64,000 nt of DNA from Mobilicoccus pelagius NBRC 104925 (GTDB lineage: Bacteria > Actinomycetota > Actinomycetes > Actinomycetales > Dermatophilaceae): positions 56,645 through 120,644 of the forward strand of contig NZ_BAFE01000056.1 in the NCBI RefSeq assembly GCF_000247995.1, in the 5' to 3' direction. Under the pieces are notes generated by a model. It saw nothing but the letters and a program-made list of their open reading frames with translations. It searched no databases and was not told where the DNA came from. The stretch's first letter is position 1. The number at the start of each line of letters is the position of its first letter. Below are positions 17,290 through 26,939 of the stretch, one piece after another. The position numbers were made by a program, and so were the translations under genes.

Positions 17290-17847
17290 ATGTCCACGCA
17301 CACCCACACCCCGTCGCGTCTCGACAAGGCCGTCGACCGCCTCATGATGTTCGACTCGGTCGTCTACGGCGACGAGCGACAACGCCGGATCACCTTGGAG
17401 GGCTGCAGTTTCGGATGGATCGTCGGGTCCTACGTGGCGATGCTCGCCGGTGTCCTCGCAGCTGCGGCGGGCGCCGTCGGCGCCTCGATCGGGTTCTTCG
17501 CCGTGTCGTTCGTGACGTCGATGTCGGCGGCCTGGTACGCCAAGCGTCGACGCGTCGACTTCACCGTTCTGGCCATGCGCGATCGCTCATTGGCGCGGCG
17601 GGTGCAGGCGGTCACGTGGTTCATCGTGGCCGCGTGGTGCGGCGCCCTCGCGTACTACGCGTTCACCGGGCACCCCCTCGTTGCGCTCGGCCGGTGGTTC
17701 GACGCCGACATCTCCCGCTCGGCGCTCGGTGGCATGGCCATGGGTGGGCTCATCGGTGGCGTCATCGGAGGGATCGTCCAGACGGTCCGTGGCGAGCGAT
17801 CGGCGGCCGCGAAGGAGGACGCCCTCGAGCCGGACGACGAGTTCTGA
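17290..17847 (+). CDS. Four-helix membrane protein partnered with the XRE regulator
   Basis: 185 residues. Hydrophobic segments at about 40-60, 62-80, 105-128 and 145-165, the last rich in Gly (ALGGMAMGGLIGGVIGG). A basic loop (YAKRRRVDF) separates segments 2 and 3 and the tail is acidic. No enzymatic motif is seen. It starts one base after the regulator's stop, so the pair is one operon. The function is unknown; small XRE/membrane-protein pairs in Gram-positive bacteria usually form self-controlled units. Confidence 0.8.
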   Translation: MSTHTHTPSRLDKAVDRLMMFDSVVYGDERQRRITLEGCSFGWIVGSYVAMLAGVLAAAAGAVGASIGFFAVSFVTSMSAAWYAKRRRVDFTVLAMRDRSLARRVQAVTWFIVAAWCGALAYYAFTGHPLVALGRWFDADISRSALGGMAMGGLIGGVIGGIVQTVRGERSAAAKEDALEPDDEF

Positions 17848-18013
17848 CACTCCCCCCGGGGTCCACCGGCCGCGGACGGACGGCCATCCCCCTCACGGGC
17901 GTCGGACGTCGTCGCCCCCCGGCCACGGCCTGAGCCGCTGACCAGCGCGGCGAAAGAGGGCTCCGGACGGCGTCCGACCTTCGTGCAGGGGTGGAACGGG
18001 CGAAGGACGCGGA

Positions 18014-18952
18014 TCAGGCCGGCGGCGTCGACTCGACGATCTGCGCCCCGGGCACCGGCCCGACGGCGGTGTGCACGCGGGTGGCGGCGCCGGAGTTGAC
18101 GAGTGCGGCCGCGAGGTCGCACGCGCTGTGGCGGTCACGGGCGAGGAACACGATCGTCGGGCCCGACCCCGAGACGAGCCCGCCCACCGCGCCGAGCATG
18201 AGGCCGGCGTCGCGCACCGACTCGAGCTCCGGCCGCAGCGAGAACGCCGCCTCCTCGAGGTCGTTGTAGAGACACGCCGCGAGACCCTCGACGTCCCCCT
18301 GCCGCAGCGCGGCGAGCAGCTCGGGCGCAGGCCGTGGCTCCGGCACCTCACGGCCCTCCCGGAGCCGGTCGATCTCGCGGAACACCGACGGCGTCGACAG
18401 GCCGCCCTCGGCCTGGACGACGACCCACTCGTACCGCCCTGCCGTGAGCGCGGGGACGACGTTCTCCCCCCGCCCGGAGCCGACGGCGGTGCCACCGACG
18501 AGCGCGAAGTTCACGTCGCTGCCGAGGCGGGCCGCGTACTCGTGGAGCCCCTCGACGCCGAGGCCGAGACCCCAGAGGGCGTCACAGGCGACGAGCGCCC
18601 CGGCCGCGTCGGCCGATCCGCCGGCCATGCCCCCGGCGACGGGGATCTGCTTGCACACGTGGACGTGCACCGGGAACGCCTTCTCGGTGTGGGCGCCCGC
18701 GAGCATCTTCGCGGCGGCGAGGGCGAGGTTCGAGTCGTCCTCGGGGACGAGGTGCGCGTCGGTGCCCTCGACGTCGACACCCCACCGTTCGGCGGGCGTG
18801 ACCGTGACGTGGTCGACGAGGTCGACGGCGTGGAAGACGGTCGCGAGGCCGTGGTACCCGTCGGGGCGAGGCGGCCCGACCCGCAGCTCGAGGTTGATCT
18901 TGGCCGGCACACGCACCGTGACGCCGGGCAGGTTCTCCACGTGCGAGGTCAT
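18014..18952 (-). CDS. ispE: 4-diphosphocytidyl-2-C-methyl-D-erythritol kinase
   Basis: 312 residues. VRVPAKINLELRVG at the N-terminus, the GHMP-kinase ATP loop PVAGGMAGGSADAAGAL and a C-terminal GLVSGSGPTIVFLA are diagnostic. It phosphorylates CDP-ME in the MEP isoprenoid pathway. Upstream on the same strand are a membrane protein and rsmA, the usual actinobacterial rsmA-ispE proximity. The start at 18952 is supported by the standard N-terminus. Confidence 0.96.
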   Translation of the reverse strand: MTSHVENLPGVTVRVPAKINLELRVGPPRPDGYHGLATVFHAVDLVDHVTVTPAERWGVDVEGTDAHLVPEDDSNLALAAAKMLAGAHTEKAFPVHVHVCKQIPVAGGMAGGSADAAGALVACDALWGLGLGVEGLHEYAARLGSDVNFALVGGTAVGSGRGENVVPALTAGRYEWVVVQAEGGLSTPSVFREIDRLREGREVPEPRPAPELLAALRQGDVEGLAACLYNDLEEAAFSLRPELESVRDAGLMLGAVGGLVSGSGPTIVFLARDRHSACDLAAALVNSGAATRVHTAVGPVPGAQIVESTPPA

Positions 18953-18973
18953 GGCCTCACCCTATGCCGCACC

Positions 18974-19513
18974 TCACGCGGCGTGCCGCCCCCGGAGGAG
19001 CCGACGCCACGACAGGACGACGACCACGACGACCACGACGAGGACGAGGACGGGGCCGACGAGGCCACGTATCGCACCGACGCGTGCGACGTCGTCGGCG
19101 AGGTCGAGCTTCGAGAACGCGACGAAGAGCACCGTCCAGGCCCCGCCGACGGCCGTCACCGCCGCGGTCCACAGGACGAGGAGGAGACGTCCGACGCCGT
19201 CGCGCTCACTGAGCCCGTGACGCGCGCGGTACACCCGGGTGAGGACCCCCGCGACGAGCACGAGGACGAGCAGGCAACCCACCGACTGCCCACCTATCTG
19301 GGAGGCGACGCCTCCCGGCCGGAAGACCTCGTGGGCCGTGCCGACGGGATCGGTGAGGAGATCGACGGTCGCCATGAGCCAGGCGAGGAGATAGAACGAG
19401 AAGAAGAACGTCGTGATCCCGCCGAGGACCGTGCCGGCGGCGACGAGCGCCCACCAGGCGGGGTCCTCCCGTCGATTCCGTGTCGCCTCCGGGGTTGCGC
19501 GTGTCGACGTCAT
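18974..19513 (-). CDS. Uncharacterised four-helix membrane protein
   Basis: 179 residues from ATG at 19513, chosen because GAGGTGG precedes it; an ATG at 19564 would add 17 residues. Hydrophobic segments lie near residues 20-50, 75-97, 108-135 and 148-170; the last contains an unusual run of valines. No family was recognised. It sits between rsmA and ispE on the same strand, 21 bp from ispE, and is probably co-transcribed with them. Confidence 0.75.
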   Translation of the reverse strand: MTSTRATPEATRNRREDPAWWALVAAGTVLGGITTFFFSFYLLAWLMATVDLLTDPVGTAHEVFRPGGVASQIGGQSVGCLLVLVLVAGVLTRVYRARHGLSERDGVGRLLLVLWTAAVTAVGGAWTVLFVAFSKLDLADDVARVGAIRGLVGPVLVLVVVVVVVVLSWRRLLRGRHAA

Positions 19514-19624
19514 CGTCCACCTCACCGGTCGGGAGTCGCGGGTGCGCGGCTCGTCACCGGCCATGCTTCCCGGCTCGCGGGTGGATCTCCTGGGCCTCGA
19601 TACTCATCCCCGCCCGGCGGTGCG

Positions 19625-20506
19625 TCAGAGGTGGGGTCGAAGGTGCGCGGCGAGCCGGATGAAGGCGTCGACGTCGAGCTGTTCACCGCGAGTACGTGGG
19701 TCGATGTCGGCGGCGACGAGTGCCGCCTCCGCGGCGGGGCCTCCCCCGGCGAGGCCGGAGAGCGCGGCGCGGAGGGTCTTGCGACGCTGCGCGAACGCGG
19801 CGTCGACGACGCGGAACACGGTGCGGCGCATCTCGTCGTCGCCACGGGGTGTGTCGTGTCGGACGATCTCGACGAGGCCGGAGTCGACGTTGGGCGCGGG
19901 CCAGAACACGGAGCGGCCGACGGTGCCGACGAGGCGCGCCCGCCCGTACCAGGCGGCCTTGACGCTCGGCACTCCGTAGACCTTCGATCCGGGTGCGGCA
20001 CAGAGCCGTTCGGCGACCTCGAGCTGCACCATGACGAGCACCCGCTCGATGCTCGGGAACAGTTCGAGGAACCGGAGGAGGACGGGCACCGAGACGTTGT
20101 AGGGGAGGTTCGCGACGAGGGCCGTCGGCGTGGCGGGCAGAGTCGTCACGGTGAGCGCGTCGGCGTGGACGACGTCGAGCCGCCCCGTGAGGTCGGGCGC
20201 GAACTCGGCGACCGTCGCGGGGAGTCGGCCTGCGAGCGCGGGATCGACCTCGACGGCGACGACGCGGGAGACCTCGGGCAGGAGCGCGAGCGTGAGCGAT
20301 CCGAGGCCGGGCCCCACCTCGACGGCGACGTCGTCCTCCCCCACCCCGGCGAGTCGCACGATGCGGCGCACGGTGTTCGCGTCGACGACGAAGTTCTGCC
20401 CCCACTGCTTCGTCGGGCGGATGTCGAGCTCGGCCGCGAGGCGCCGGATCGCCGCGGCCCCGAGCAGACCGGAGGGTTCGGTGGAGGGGGCGTCGGTCAT
20501 GGCCAC
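19625..20506 (-). CDS. rsmA: 16S rRNA (adenine1518-N6/adenine1519-N6)-dimethyltransferase
   Basis: 293 residues. [18 protein letters not shown], motif [16 protein letters not shown] and motif [17 protein letters not shown] define KsgA/RsmA. It dimethylates two adjacent adenines in helix 45 of 16S rRNA. It is 28 bp downstream-oriented from ctaG on the same strand. In mycobacteria an rpf gene lies between rsmA and tatD; here that place is taken by ctaG and a DUF2243 gene. Confidence 0.96.
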   Translation of the reverse strand: MAMTDAPSTEPSGLLGAAAIRRLAAELDIRPTKQWGQNFVVDANTVRRIVRLAGVGEDDVAVEVGPGLGSLTLALLPEVSRVVAVEVDPALAGRLPATVAEFAPDLTGRLDVVHADALTVTTLPATPTALVANLPYNVSVPVLLRFLELFPSIERVLVMVQLEVAERLCAAPGSKVYGVPSVKAAWYGRARLVGTVGRSVFWPAPNVDSGLVEIVRHDTPRGDDEMRRTVFRVVDAAFAQRRKTLRAALSGLAGGGPAAEAALVAADIDPRTRGEQLDVDAFIRLAAHLRPHL

Positions 20507-20534
20507 AGCCTAGGCGAGCCGGGGAGGACGGCGG

Positions 20535-21335
20535 TCAGGCCGCGGAGGCGACGACCCCGGCGTGCGCTGGTGCGGCCGGGGCGGTGCGGCGGTACCAGTC
20601 GAGGCAGAACAGGGCGATGAGGACGACGTCGATGTAGTCGCCGCCGTAGAACATGAGCTGCGCCCCCGACTCGGCCTGCGCGACCGGCACGCCCGTCGGC
20701 GGGTGCGCGTAGATCACCTTGCAGAGGATGCCGTGCGCCGCCATGAACGCGACGAGCACGACCGCGCGGTAGTGGTGCGAGTACGGGTGCGGCGCCGGGT
20801 CGACCTGCAGGATCGCCGCGGCGAACACCCACCCGGCGAGGAGCACATGCGTGTGGACGACGAGATGCCCGAGCGTCGACGCGTGCATCCACCCGTGGAG
20901 GGGCGTCGTGTAGAGCAGCCACAACCCGCCCACGTCGAGGACCGCGGCCGTGACCGGGTGCGCGACGAACCGCACGTACGGCCACGACAGCGCGCCCGAC
21001 AGGCGGCGGGCCCGCGGGGCGGACAGCCCGCGCAGCGCCACCGTCACCGGCGCGGAGAGGACGAGGAGCAGCGGCCCGAGCATCCCGAGCAGCAGGTGAC
21101 CCCACATGTGGACGACGAAGTCGTGGTGCCCGGCGAGGCCGATCGGGCCGACGGCGACGAGCACCGCCAGCGTCCCGGCCACGGCGCACACCGTCCGCCA
21201 CCACGGCCACGCCCGGCCTCGCCGCGCGCCCGCGACGACGAGCGCGACGTACGCCGCGAGGAACGCGACGACGAGTCCACCGAGGCCGACCGTCGTCACG
21301 AGAGGGTCGGCCATCGGCATCCCGTGGTCATGCAC
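20535..21335 (-). CDS. Cytochrome c oxidase assembly factor CtaG-like membrane protein
   Basis: 266 residues from a GTG at 21335, preceded by GGGAGG six bases upstream; ATG codons at 21320 and 21314 are alternatives. Seven or so membrane segments with histidines typical of the Caa3_CtaG family: GLAGHHDFVVHMWGHLLLGM, LHGWMHASTLGHLVVHTHVL, PHPYSHHYRAV and FYGGDYIDVVL. CtaG is needed for assembly of caa3 oxidase, probably in copper delivery. It overlaps the DUF2243 gene by 8 bp. Confidence 0.9.
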   Translation of the reverse strand: MHDHGMPMADPLVTTVGLGGLVVAFLAAYVALVVAGARRGRAWPWWRTVCAVAGTLAVLVAVGPIGLAGHHDFVVHMWGHLLLGMLGPLLLVLSAPVTVALRGLSAPRARRLSGALSWPYVRFVAHPVTAAVLDVGGLWLLYTTPLHGWMHASTLGHLVVHTHVLLAGWVFAAAILQVDPAPHPYSHHYRAVVLVAFMAAHGILCKVIYAHPPTGVPVAQAESGAQLMFYGGDYIDVVLIALFCLDWYRRTAPAAPAHAGVVASAA

Positions 21336-21849
21336 GGCCGGCCTCCCGGCGCCTGGTCGACCGGTGCCACACGAACGCGCCGACCACGATGAGGAGCACC
21401 GCGACGACGTTCCACACGACGTCGTACGCGGCGAGGTTCGCCACCGGCGGGTACTCGCCACTCGTGTGCGGAGACTCGAGGGGGACGACGGAGTAGCGGA
21501 TCTGGTGGATACGCAGGAGCTTGTGCTGGATCGTGCCGTCGTAGAGCTGGAACGCGCCCATCCCGACGAACACCGCCGGCCACCAGCGCGCGAGGCCCTC
21601 CCCACCGCGGCGACGCACGTCGGCGAAGAGGAACAGGCCGGCGACGGCGAGGAACCACCCCACCGCGTGGAAGATGCCGTCGGCGACGAGCCCGACGGCC
21701 GGCGTCGACAGGTCGTAGAAGTGGTGCCAGTGCAGCAGCTGGTGGAACACGGTCTCGTCGACGAACGCGGCGACGCCGACGCCGAAGATCACCCCGGAGG
21801 TGAGCAGTCGGCGATCGAGTCGACGTGCGGTGGTGGCGATCTCGGTCAT
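21328..21849 (-). CDS. DUF2243 family membrane protein
   Basis: 173 residues from ATG at 21849. Four to five hydrophobic segments with conserved FVDETVFHQLLHWHHFYD, GIFHAVGWF and MGAFQLYDGTIQHKLLRIHQIRY, all His-rich, matching the DUF2243 family. The family's role is unknown, but it is repeatedly found next to CtaG, and here the two overlap by 8 bp, suggesting a joint role in oxidase maturation or metal handling (inference). Confidence 0.85.
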   Translation of the reverse strand: MTEIATTARRLDRRLLTSGVIFGVGVAAFVDETVFHQLLHWHHFYDLSTPAVGLVADGIFHAVGWFLAVAGLFLFADVRRRGGEGLARWWPAVFVGMGAFQLYDGTIQHKLLRIHQIRYSVVPLESPHTSGEYPPVANLAAYDVVWNVVAVLLIVVGAFVWHRSTRRREAGRA

Positions 21850-21991
21850 ACCGGACAGCCTAGACACGGCACGCATGCCGACGGCGCGACCGCCGCCGGT
21901 GAACTCCGGGGCACGCGGCGCCGCCGTCCCACGGCCCGCCGTTCACGCCCGCCCGCCACGCGCGCGTTCCGGGCGGAGGCGGGGTGAGCCG

Positions 21992-22852
21992 TCACCAGGG
22001 CCCGTAGAGCTCCTCGGCGGTCGCGGAGATCGTGCGGCAGAGGTCGGCGACCGACATCGTGAGGACGTCGGCGACCGTGCGCACGGTGTGGGCGACGAGC
22101 ATCGGCGCGTTCGCGGCCCCCCGGTGCGGCACCGGAGTGAGGTACGGGGTGTCCGTCTCGACGAGCACCCGGTCGGCGGGGACGACGGCGAGCGCGTCCC
22201 GCAGGTCGCGGGCGTTCTTGAACGTCACCGTGCCGGCGAAGCTCAGGTAGTAGCCGCGTTCGACGCACTCGCGCGCCATGGTGACGTCGCCGGAGAAGCA
22301 GTGGAGCACCGTGCGCTCGGGCGCGCCCTCCTCGGCGAGGGTCCGCATGACGTCGTCGTGCGCGTCGCGGTCGTGGATCTGGAGGACCTTGCCGGTGCGC
22401 TTGGCGAGGTCGATGTGCCACCGGAACGACTCCTGCTGCACGTCTCGACCGTCCTCGCCGGTGCGGTAGTAGTCGAGACCGGTCTCACCGACGACGCGGA
22501 TGCGCGGATGTGCGGCGAGTCGTTCGATCGTCGCGTACGCCTCGTCGAGGTCGCCCCGCTCGGCGTGGAGCGGCGCCTCGTTGGGGTGGAGCGCGACCCC
22601 GCCGAGGAGCGCGGGATGTACGTCGACGAGACGCACGGTCTCCTCCGCCGAGGCGAGGTCGCACCCGATCTGCACGATGCGGTCGACGCCGACGGCGCGG
22701 GCGTCGGCGACGAGTCTCTCGACGTGCGCCGCGAGGTCCTCCCCCGCACCCGCGACGTCGTCGTCGCGACGGACGTCGAGATGGGCGTGGTCGTCGACGA
22801 CGGGCAGCGGCAGCGGATCGGGCCGCGTCGGCGCCGGGCGGGGCTCACTCAT
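21992..22852 (-). CDS. TatD-family metal-dependent hydrolase
   Basis: 286 residues. The metal site begins with VVDDHAHLD; further motifs are [36 protein letters not shown] and [15 protein letters not shown], all TatD signatures. TatD proteins are Mg-dependent DNases or exonucleases; tatD next to metG is a widely conserved pair. The ATG at 22852 overlaps the metG end by 8 bp (ATGAGTGA). Confidence 0.95.
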   Translation of the reverse strand: MSEPRPAPTRPDPLPLPVVDDHAHLDVRRDDDVAGAGEDLAAHVERLVADARAVGVDRIVQIGCDLASAEETVRLVDVHPALLGGVALHPNEAPLHAERGDLDEAYATIERLAAHPRIRVVGETGLDYYRTGEDGRDVQQESFRWHIDLAKRTGKVLQIHDRDAHDDVMRTLAEEGAPERTVLHCFSGDVTMARECVERGYYLSFAGTVTFKNARDLRDALAVVPADRVLVETDTPYLTPVPHRGAANAPMLVAHTVRTVADVLTMSVADLCRTISATAEELYGPW

Positions 22853-24695
22853 CGTCACCGCGGAGGCGCGCGAGCTCCTGCTCGACGACCTCCGGATCGA
22901 GCTTGGTGAACACCCCCGACGGCTTCGCGATCGGCGCGCCCACCCGCACCGGCGTGGACTCCCACCGCGAGAACGCGGAGTAGTCGCCCGTGATGATCGG
23001 GTAGTCGCGCACGGGCGGGAGCATGCCCTCGCCACCGACGAGCCGCAGGTCACCGGCGTCGAGATCGGTGACCTCCTCGATGCGCGGCATCGGCGTGAGC
23101 GTGCCGTCGCCGCCGAGGACCGCGTCGACGCGGTTGCTCGCGTGCGGCAGGAACGGGCTGAGGATGAGGTTGAGGTCGCTCACGCACTGGGCGAGCACGT
23201 GGAGGATCGTGAGGAGACGCTCACGCTGGTCCTCGCCCTTGAGCTTGAACGGCTCGGTACGGGAGACGTACGTGTTGACCTCGCCGACGAGCCGCATCGC
23301 CTCGGTGATCGCCTGCCGCTGACGGTGCTTCTCGACGAGGCCGCCGACGGTGTCGAACCCGCCGCGCACCGCCGCGAGGATCTCCTCGTCGATCGGCTCG
23401 GTGGACCCGAGCGGCGGGATCTCGCCGACGTTCTTCGCGATCATCGCCGCCGTGCGGTTGACGAGGTTCCCCCAGCCCGCGACGAGTTCGGAGTTCGTGC
23501 GCGTGACGAACTCCGCCCACGTGAAGTCGGAGTCCTGCGTCTCCGGTCCCGCGGCGCTGATGAAGTAGCGCAGCGCGTCGGGCTGGTAACGGGCGAGCAT
23601 GTCGCGCACGTAGATGACGACGCCGCGGCTCGAGGAGAACTGCTTGCCCTCCATCGTCATGAACTCGCTCGCGACGACCTCGGTGGGCAGGTTGAGCTCG
23701 CCGAAGACGCTCGGCTCGCCACCCTTGTCGCCCTTGCCCATCGACCCGAGGAGCTCGGCGGGCCAGATCTGGGAGTGGAAGGTGATGTTGTCCTTGCCCT
23801 GGAAGTAGTACGAGACCTGCTCCTCGGCGGCGCCCGGCGTCCACCACTCACGCCACCGCTCCGGGTCACCGATGCGACGGGCCCACTCGATCGACGCCGA
23901 CAGGTAACCGATGACCGCGTCGAACCACACGTAGAGCCGCTTGGAGTTCTGGTCGCTCCACCCCTCGACCGGGATCGGGATGCCCCAGTCGATGTCGCGG
24001 GACATCGCGCGCGGCTTCATGTCCTTGAGCAGGCCCTGACTGAACCGGATGACGTTCGTGCGCCACGTGCCCGTGGCCTCCCGCTCGTCGAGCCACGCCG
24101 ACAGCGCGCCGGCGAGCGCGGGCAGGTCGAGGAAGAAGTGCTGGGACTCGACGAACTCGGGCGTCTCGCCGTTGATGCGGCTCTTCGGGTCGACGAGCTC
24201 GGTGGGGTCGAGCTGGTTGCCGCACGTGTCGCACTGGTCGCCGCGGGCGTCGGTCGCGCCGCAGATGGGGCAGGTGCCCTCGATGTAGCGGTCGGGCAGC
24301 GTGCGGCCCGTCGACGGGGAGATCGCCCCGAACGTCGCCTTCTCCACCATGTAGCCGTTGGCGTGCACGGCCCGGAAGAGCTCCTGCACCACGGCGTAGT
24401 GGCTGCGGGTCGTCGTGCGGGTGAAGAGGTCGTAGGAGAGGCCGAGCCCGACGAGGTCCTCGACGATGATCCGGTTGTTCTCGTCGGCGAGTTCCATGGG
24501 CGTCATGCCGCGCTCGTCGGCGGCGACGAGGATCGGCGTGCCGTGCTCGTCGGTGCCGCTCACCATGAGCACGTCGTGCCCCGCCATCCGCATGTATCGG
24601 CTGAAGACGTCCGAGGGCACGCCGAAGCCGGCGACGTGACCGATGTGACGGGGACCGTTGGCGTAGGGCCAAGCGACAGCGGAGAGCACCTTCAT
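22845..24695 (-). CDS. metG: Methionyl-tRNA synthetase
   Basis: 616 residues from ATG at 24695. HIGH motif in [13 protein letters not shown], zinc knuckle [18 protein letters not shown] and the KMSKS-equivalent KQFSSSRG identify a class I MetRS with the shortened actinobacterial form (no C-terminal dimerisation domain). It charges tRNA-Met. Upstream on the other strand is a Na+-dependent amino-acid transporter whose closest characterised relative imports methionine and alanine, an interesting adjacency. Confidence 0.97.
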   Translation of the reverse strand: MKVLSAVAWPYANGPRHIGHVAGFGVPSDVFSRYMRMAGHDVLMVSGTDEHGTPILVAADERGMTPMELADENNRIIVEDLVGLGLSYDLFTRTTTRSHYAVVQELFRAVHANGYMVEKATFGAISPSTGRTLPDRYIEGTCPICGATDARGDQCDTCGNQLDPTELVDPKSRINGETPEFVESQHFFLDLPALAGALSAWLDEREATGTWRTNVIRFSQGLLKDMKPRAMSRDIDWGIPIPVEGWSDQNSKRLYVWFDAVIGYLSASIEWARRIGDPERWREWWTPGAAEEQVSYYFQGKDNITFHSQIWPAELLGSMGKGDKGGEPSVFGELNLPTEVVASEFMTMEGKQFSSSRGVVIYVRDMLARYQPDALRYFISAAGPETQDSDFTWAEFVTRTNSELVAGWGNLVNRTAAMIAKNVGEIPPLGSTEPIDEEILAAVRGGFDTVGGLVEKHRQRQAITEAMRLVGEVNTYVSRTEPFKLKGEDQRERLLTILHVLAQCVSDLNLILSPFLPHASNRVDAVLGGDGTLTPMPRIEEVTDLDAGDLRLVGGEGMLPPVRDYPIITGDYSAFSRWESTPVRVGAPIAKPSGVFTKLDPEVVEQELARLRGDDE

Positions 24696-24934
24696 ACCCA
24701 CGATCCTACGGTTCGTCCGTTCGGCGATCCGACCGTCCGCTCGCAGATCGGACGCTTCCGGCACCCGCTCAGCCCCCCGCTGCCCCGCGCGCGCCCCTAC
24801 GGTGGGCCAGGACACGTCCCCGGGCGCCACCGCGCAGGAGTTCCCTCCGACCGGGCCGACGCGTCACCGGGGGCCGCACACGACGACCAGATCCTCCGCC
24901 CCCGCCACGCACGCCCCTCCCGAAGGAAGGTTCC

Positions 24935-26656
24935 ATGAGCAGATCTGCCTCCCCCACCCCCGACCCGCCGGCCACCGGCGGCGCCGCTCCCCGCGAGCAG
25001 TGGTCGGGGCAACTCGGCTTCCTCCTCGCCGCCATCGGCTCCGCCGTCGGCCTCGGCAACATCTGGAGGTTCCCCGGCGTCGCGTACGAGAACGGTGGCG
25101 GGGCGTTCCTCATCCCCTACCTCGTCGCGCTGCTCACGGCCGGCATCCCGATCCTCTTCCTCGACTACGCGCTCGGCCACCGCTACCGCGGCTCGTCGCC
25201 CGCCGTGTTCCGCCGCCTCCACCGTGGCGCCGAGGCACTCGGCTGGTTCCAGGTCCTCATCGCGTTCTTCATCACCGTGTACTACGCGGCGATCATCGCG
25301 TGGGCCGCGTCCTACGTGTACTTCTCCGCGACGAAGGCGTGGGGGCCCGACCCGGTCTCGTTCCTCGTCAAGGACTACCTGCAGGTCGGCGACCCGGCGG
25401 TGACGTTCGACTTCGTCCCCGGCGTCCTCGCCCCGCTCGTCGGCGTGTGGATCGTCGTCCTCGTCATCATGGCCGGCGGCGTGCAGAAGGGCCTCGAGCG
25501 CGCGAACAAGGTGTTCCTGCCGTTGCTCATCGTCCTCTTCCTCGGCATCGTCGTCCGCGGCCTCACCCTCCCGGGCGCCGTCGACGGCCTCAACGCGTTC
25601 TTCACCCCCGACTTCTCCGCGCTCGCCAAGTCGTCGGTGTGGATCGGGGCCTACAGCCAGATCTTCTTCTCGCTGTCGATCGCGTTCGGCATCATGCTCA
25701 CCTACTCGAGCTACCTGCCCCGCCGCGCCAACCTCGGCGGCACCGGCCTCGTCGCCGCGTTCGCCAACTCCTCCTTCGAGATCCTCGCCGGCATCGGCGT
25801 GTTCGCGGCGCTCGGCTTCATGGCCCGCGCGGAGGGCACGACCATCGACCAGCTCGAGGGACTCACCGGCGTCGGCCTGTCGTTCATGACGTTCCCGGCG
25901 CTCATCAACGAGATGCCCGGCGGCGAGATCTTCGGCGTGCTGTTCTTCCTCTCGCTCGTTCTCGCCGGTCTGACGTCGATCATCTCGCTCCTCGAGGTCG
26001 TCACCGCCGCCGTCCAGGAGAAGTTCGACCTCGGTCGTCTCACCGCCGTCGGCGCCGTCGGCGGCACGACGTCCGTCCTCTCGATCCTGTTCTTCGCCAC
26101 CGTCAACGGCCTCAACCTCCTCGACGTCGTCGACAAGTGGGTCAACGAGATCGGCATCGTCGTCTCGGCGATCGTCATGACCGTCGTCGTCACGTACGTG
26201 CTGCGTCGCCTCGGCGTGCTGCAGCGGCACCTCAACGGCATCTCCAGCCTGCCCATCGGGGCCTGGTGGCGAGTGCTCGTCGGCGTGGTCACGCCCGTGA
26301 TGCTCGTCGTCATGCTCGTCGCGACCGTCCGCGAGCTGCTCCGCGACGGCTACGGCGAGTACCCGGCGGCGTTCACCAACACGTTCGGGTGGGGTGTCGT
26401 CGCCCTCATGGCGGTGCTCGCGTTCGTCCTCGCGTTCGTCCCGTGGCGCACCGACGTCGACGCGCCCTCGGCGCACGACCACGAGGACGAGCCGGCCGGT
26501 GTCGCCGCGACGCCCGTGGACGACGCCGCCTACGAGCACCCGCACGGCCACCACCCCGATGTCGTCTACCACGCGGGGACCGACCCCGAGGTGGCCCGTC
26601 CGCCCCGTCTCCACCGCCGCCACGAGCGGCACGACCCGCAGGAGAACGACCGATGA
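24935..26656 (+). CDS. NSS-family sodium-dependent amino-acid transporter (MetP-like)
   Basis: 573 residues. The NSS signature GSAVGLGNIWRFPGVAYENG lies at residues 35-55, followed by about 12 membrane segments; the TM6-7 region has SQIFFSLSIAFGIMLTY. The cytoplasmic tail of about 60 residues is Asp/His-rich (HEDEPAG, HPHGHHPD). It imports an amino acid with Na+. An overlapping 46-residue gene (ATGA) encodes a small subunit, the arrangement of the Corynebacterium MetPS methionine/alanine importer. RBS GAAGGAAGG precedes the start. Confidence 0.92.
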   Translation: MSRSASPTPDPPATGGAAPREQWSGQLGFLLAAIGSAVGLGNIWRFPGVAYENGGGAFLIPYLVALLTAGIPILFLDYALGHRYRGSSPAVFRRLHRGAEALGWFQVLIAFFITVYYAAIIAWAASYVYFSATKAWGPDPVSFLVKDYLQVGDPAVTFDFVPGVLAPLVGVWIVVLVIMAGGVQKGLERANKVFLPLLIVLFLGIVVRGLTLPGAVDGLNAFFTPDFSALAKSSVWIGAYSQIFFSLSIAFGIMLTYSSYLPRRANLGGTGLVAAFANSSFEILAGIGVFAALGFMARAEGTTIDQLEGLTGVGLSFMTFPALINEMPGGEIFGVLFFLSLVLAGLTSIISLLEVVTAAVQEKFDLGRLTAVGAVGGTTSVLSILFFATVNGLNLLDVVDKWVNEIGIVVSAIVMTVVVTYVLRRLGVLQRHLNGISSLPIGAWWRVLVGVVTPVMLVVMLVATVRELLRDGYGEYPAAFTNTFGWGVVALMAVLAFVLAFVPWRTDVDAPSAHDHEDEPAGVAATPVDDAAYEHPHGHHPDVVYHAGTDPEVARPPRLHRRHERHDPQENDR

Positions 26657-26793
26657 CCCCGATCGCCCTCACGTTCCTCGTCCTGTCGATCCTCCTCGTG
26701 TGGGGCGGCCTCGCCCTCTCGATCGTCGCGCTCGTCCGCAGCTCGAACGAGCCCGACGTGTCCGACACCCCCGAGGCGCACCACCGGGCCTGA
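26653..26793 (+). CDS. MetS-like small subunit of the NSS transporter
   Basis: 46 residues starting in the ATGA overlap with the transporter stop. One membrane helix (ALTFLVLSILLVWGGLALSI) and a short polar tail ending DTPEAHHRA. This is the family of short NSS partners (MetS) described in Corynebacterium, needed for activity of the large subunit. Same operon; a strong hairpin follows at 26814-26847. Confidence 0.85.
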   Translation: MTPIALTFLVLSILLVWGGLALSIVALVRSSNEPDVSDTPEAHHRA

Positions 26794-26813
26794 TCCCTCA
26801 CCTCACCGTGACA

Positions 26814-26847
26814 GCGGGCCCCGACGACACCGGTCGTCGGGGCCCGC
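26814..26847 (+). terminator. Hairpin terminator after the NSS transporter operon
   Basis: GCGGGCCCCGACGAC (26814-26828) pairs perfectly with GTCGTCGGGGCCCGC (26833-26847) around a 4-nt loop. It sits 20 bp after the small-subunit stop. No T-run follows. Confidence 0.8.
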
Positions 26848-26939
26848 TCGTCGTGCGCCCCCGACCGCCCGACGGATCGGTGGGCTTTTCGCCCTCTCGC
26901 AATCGCCTACTGCCACGGCCGGATCGCTAGCGTGATCTG

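Noticed and set aside
18071..20620. 849-codon open frame on the plus strand
   Set aside because: It is antisense to ispE, the membrane protein and rsmA, has low-complexity Arg/Glu/Asp-rich composition and no family features; a typical GC-rich shadow.
24797..26632. 611-codon open frame on the minus strand
   Set aside because: Antisense to the NSS transporter; composition is that of a mirror of membrane-protein codons, not of a real protein.
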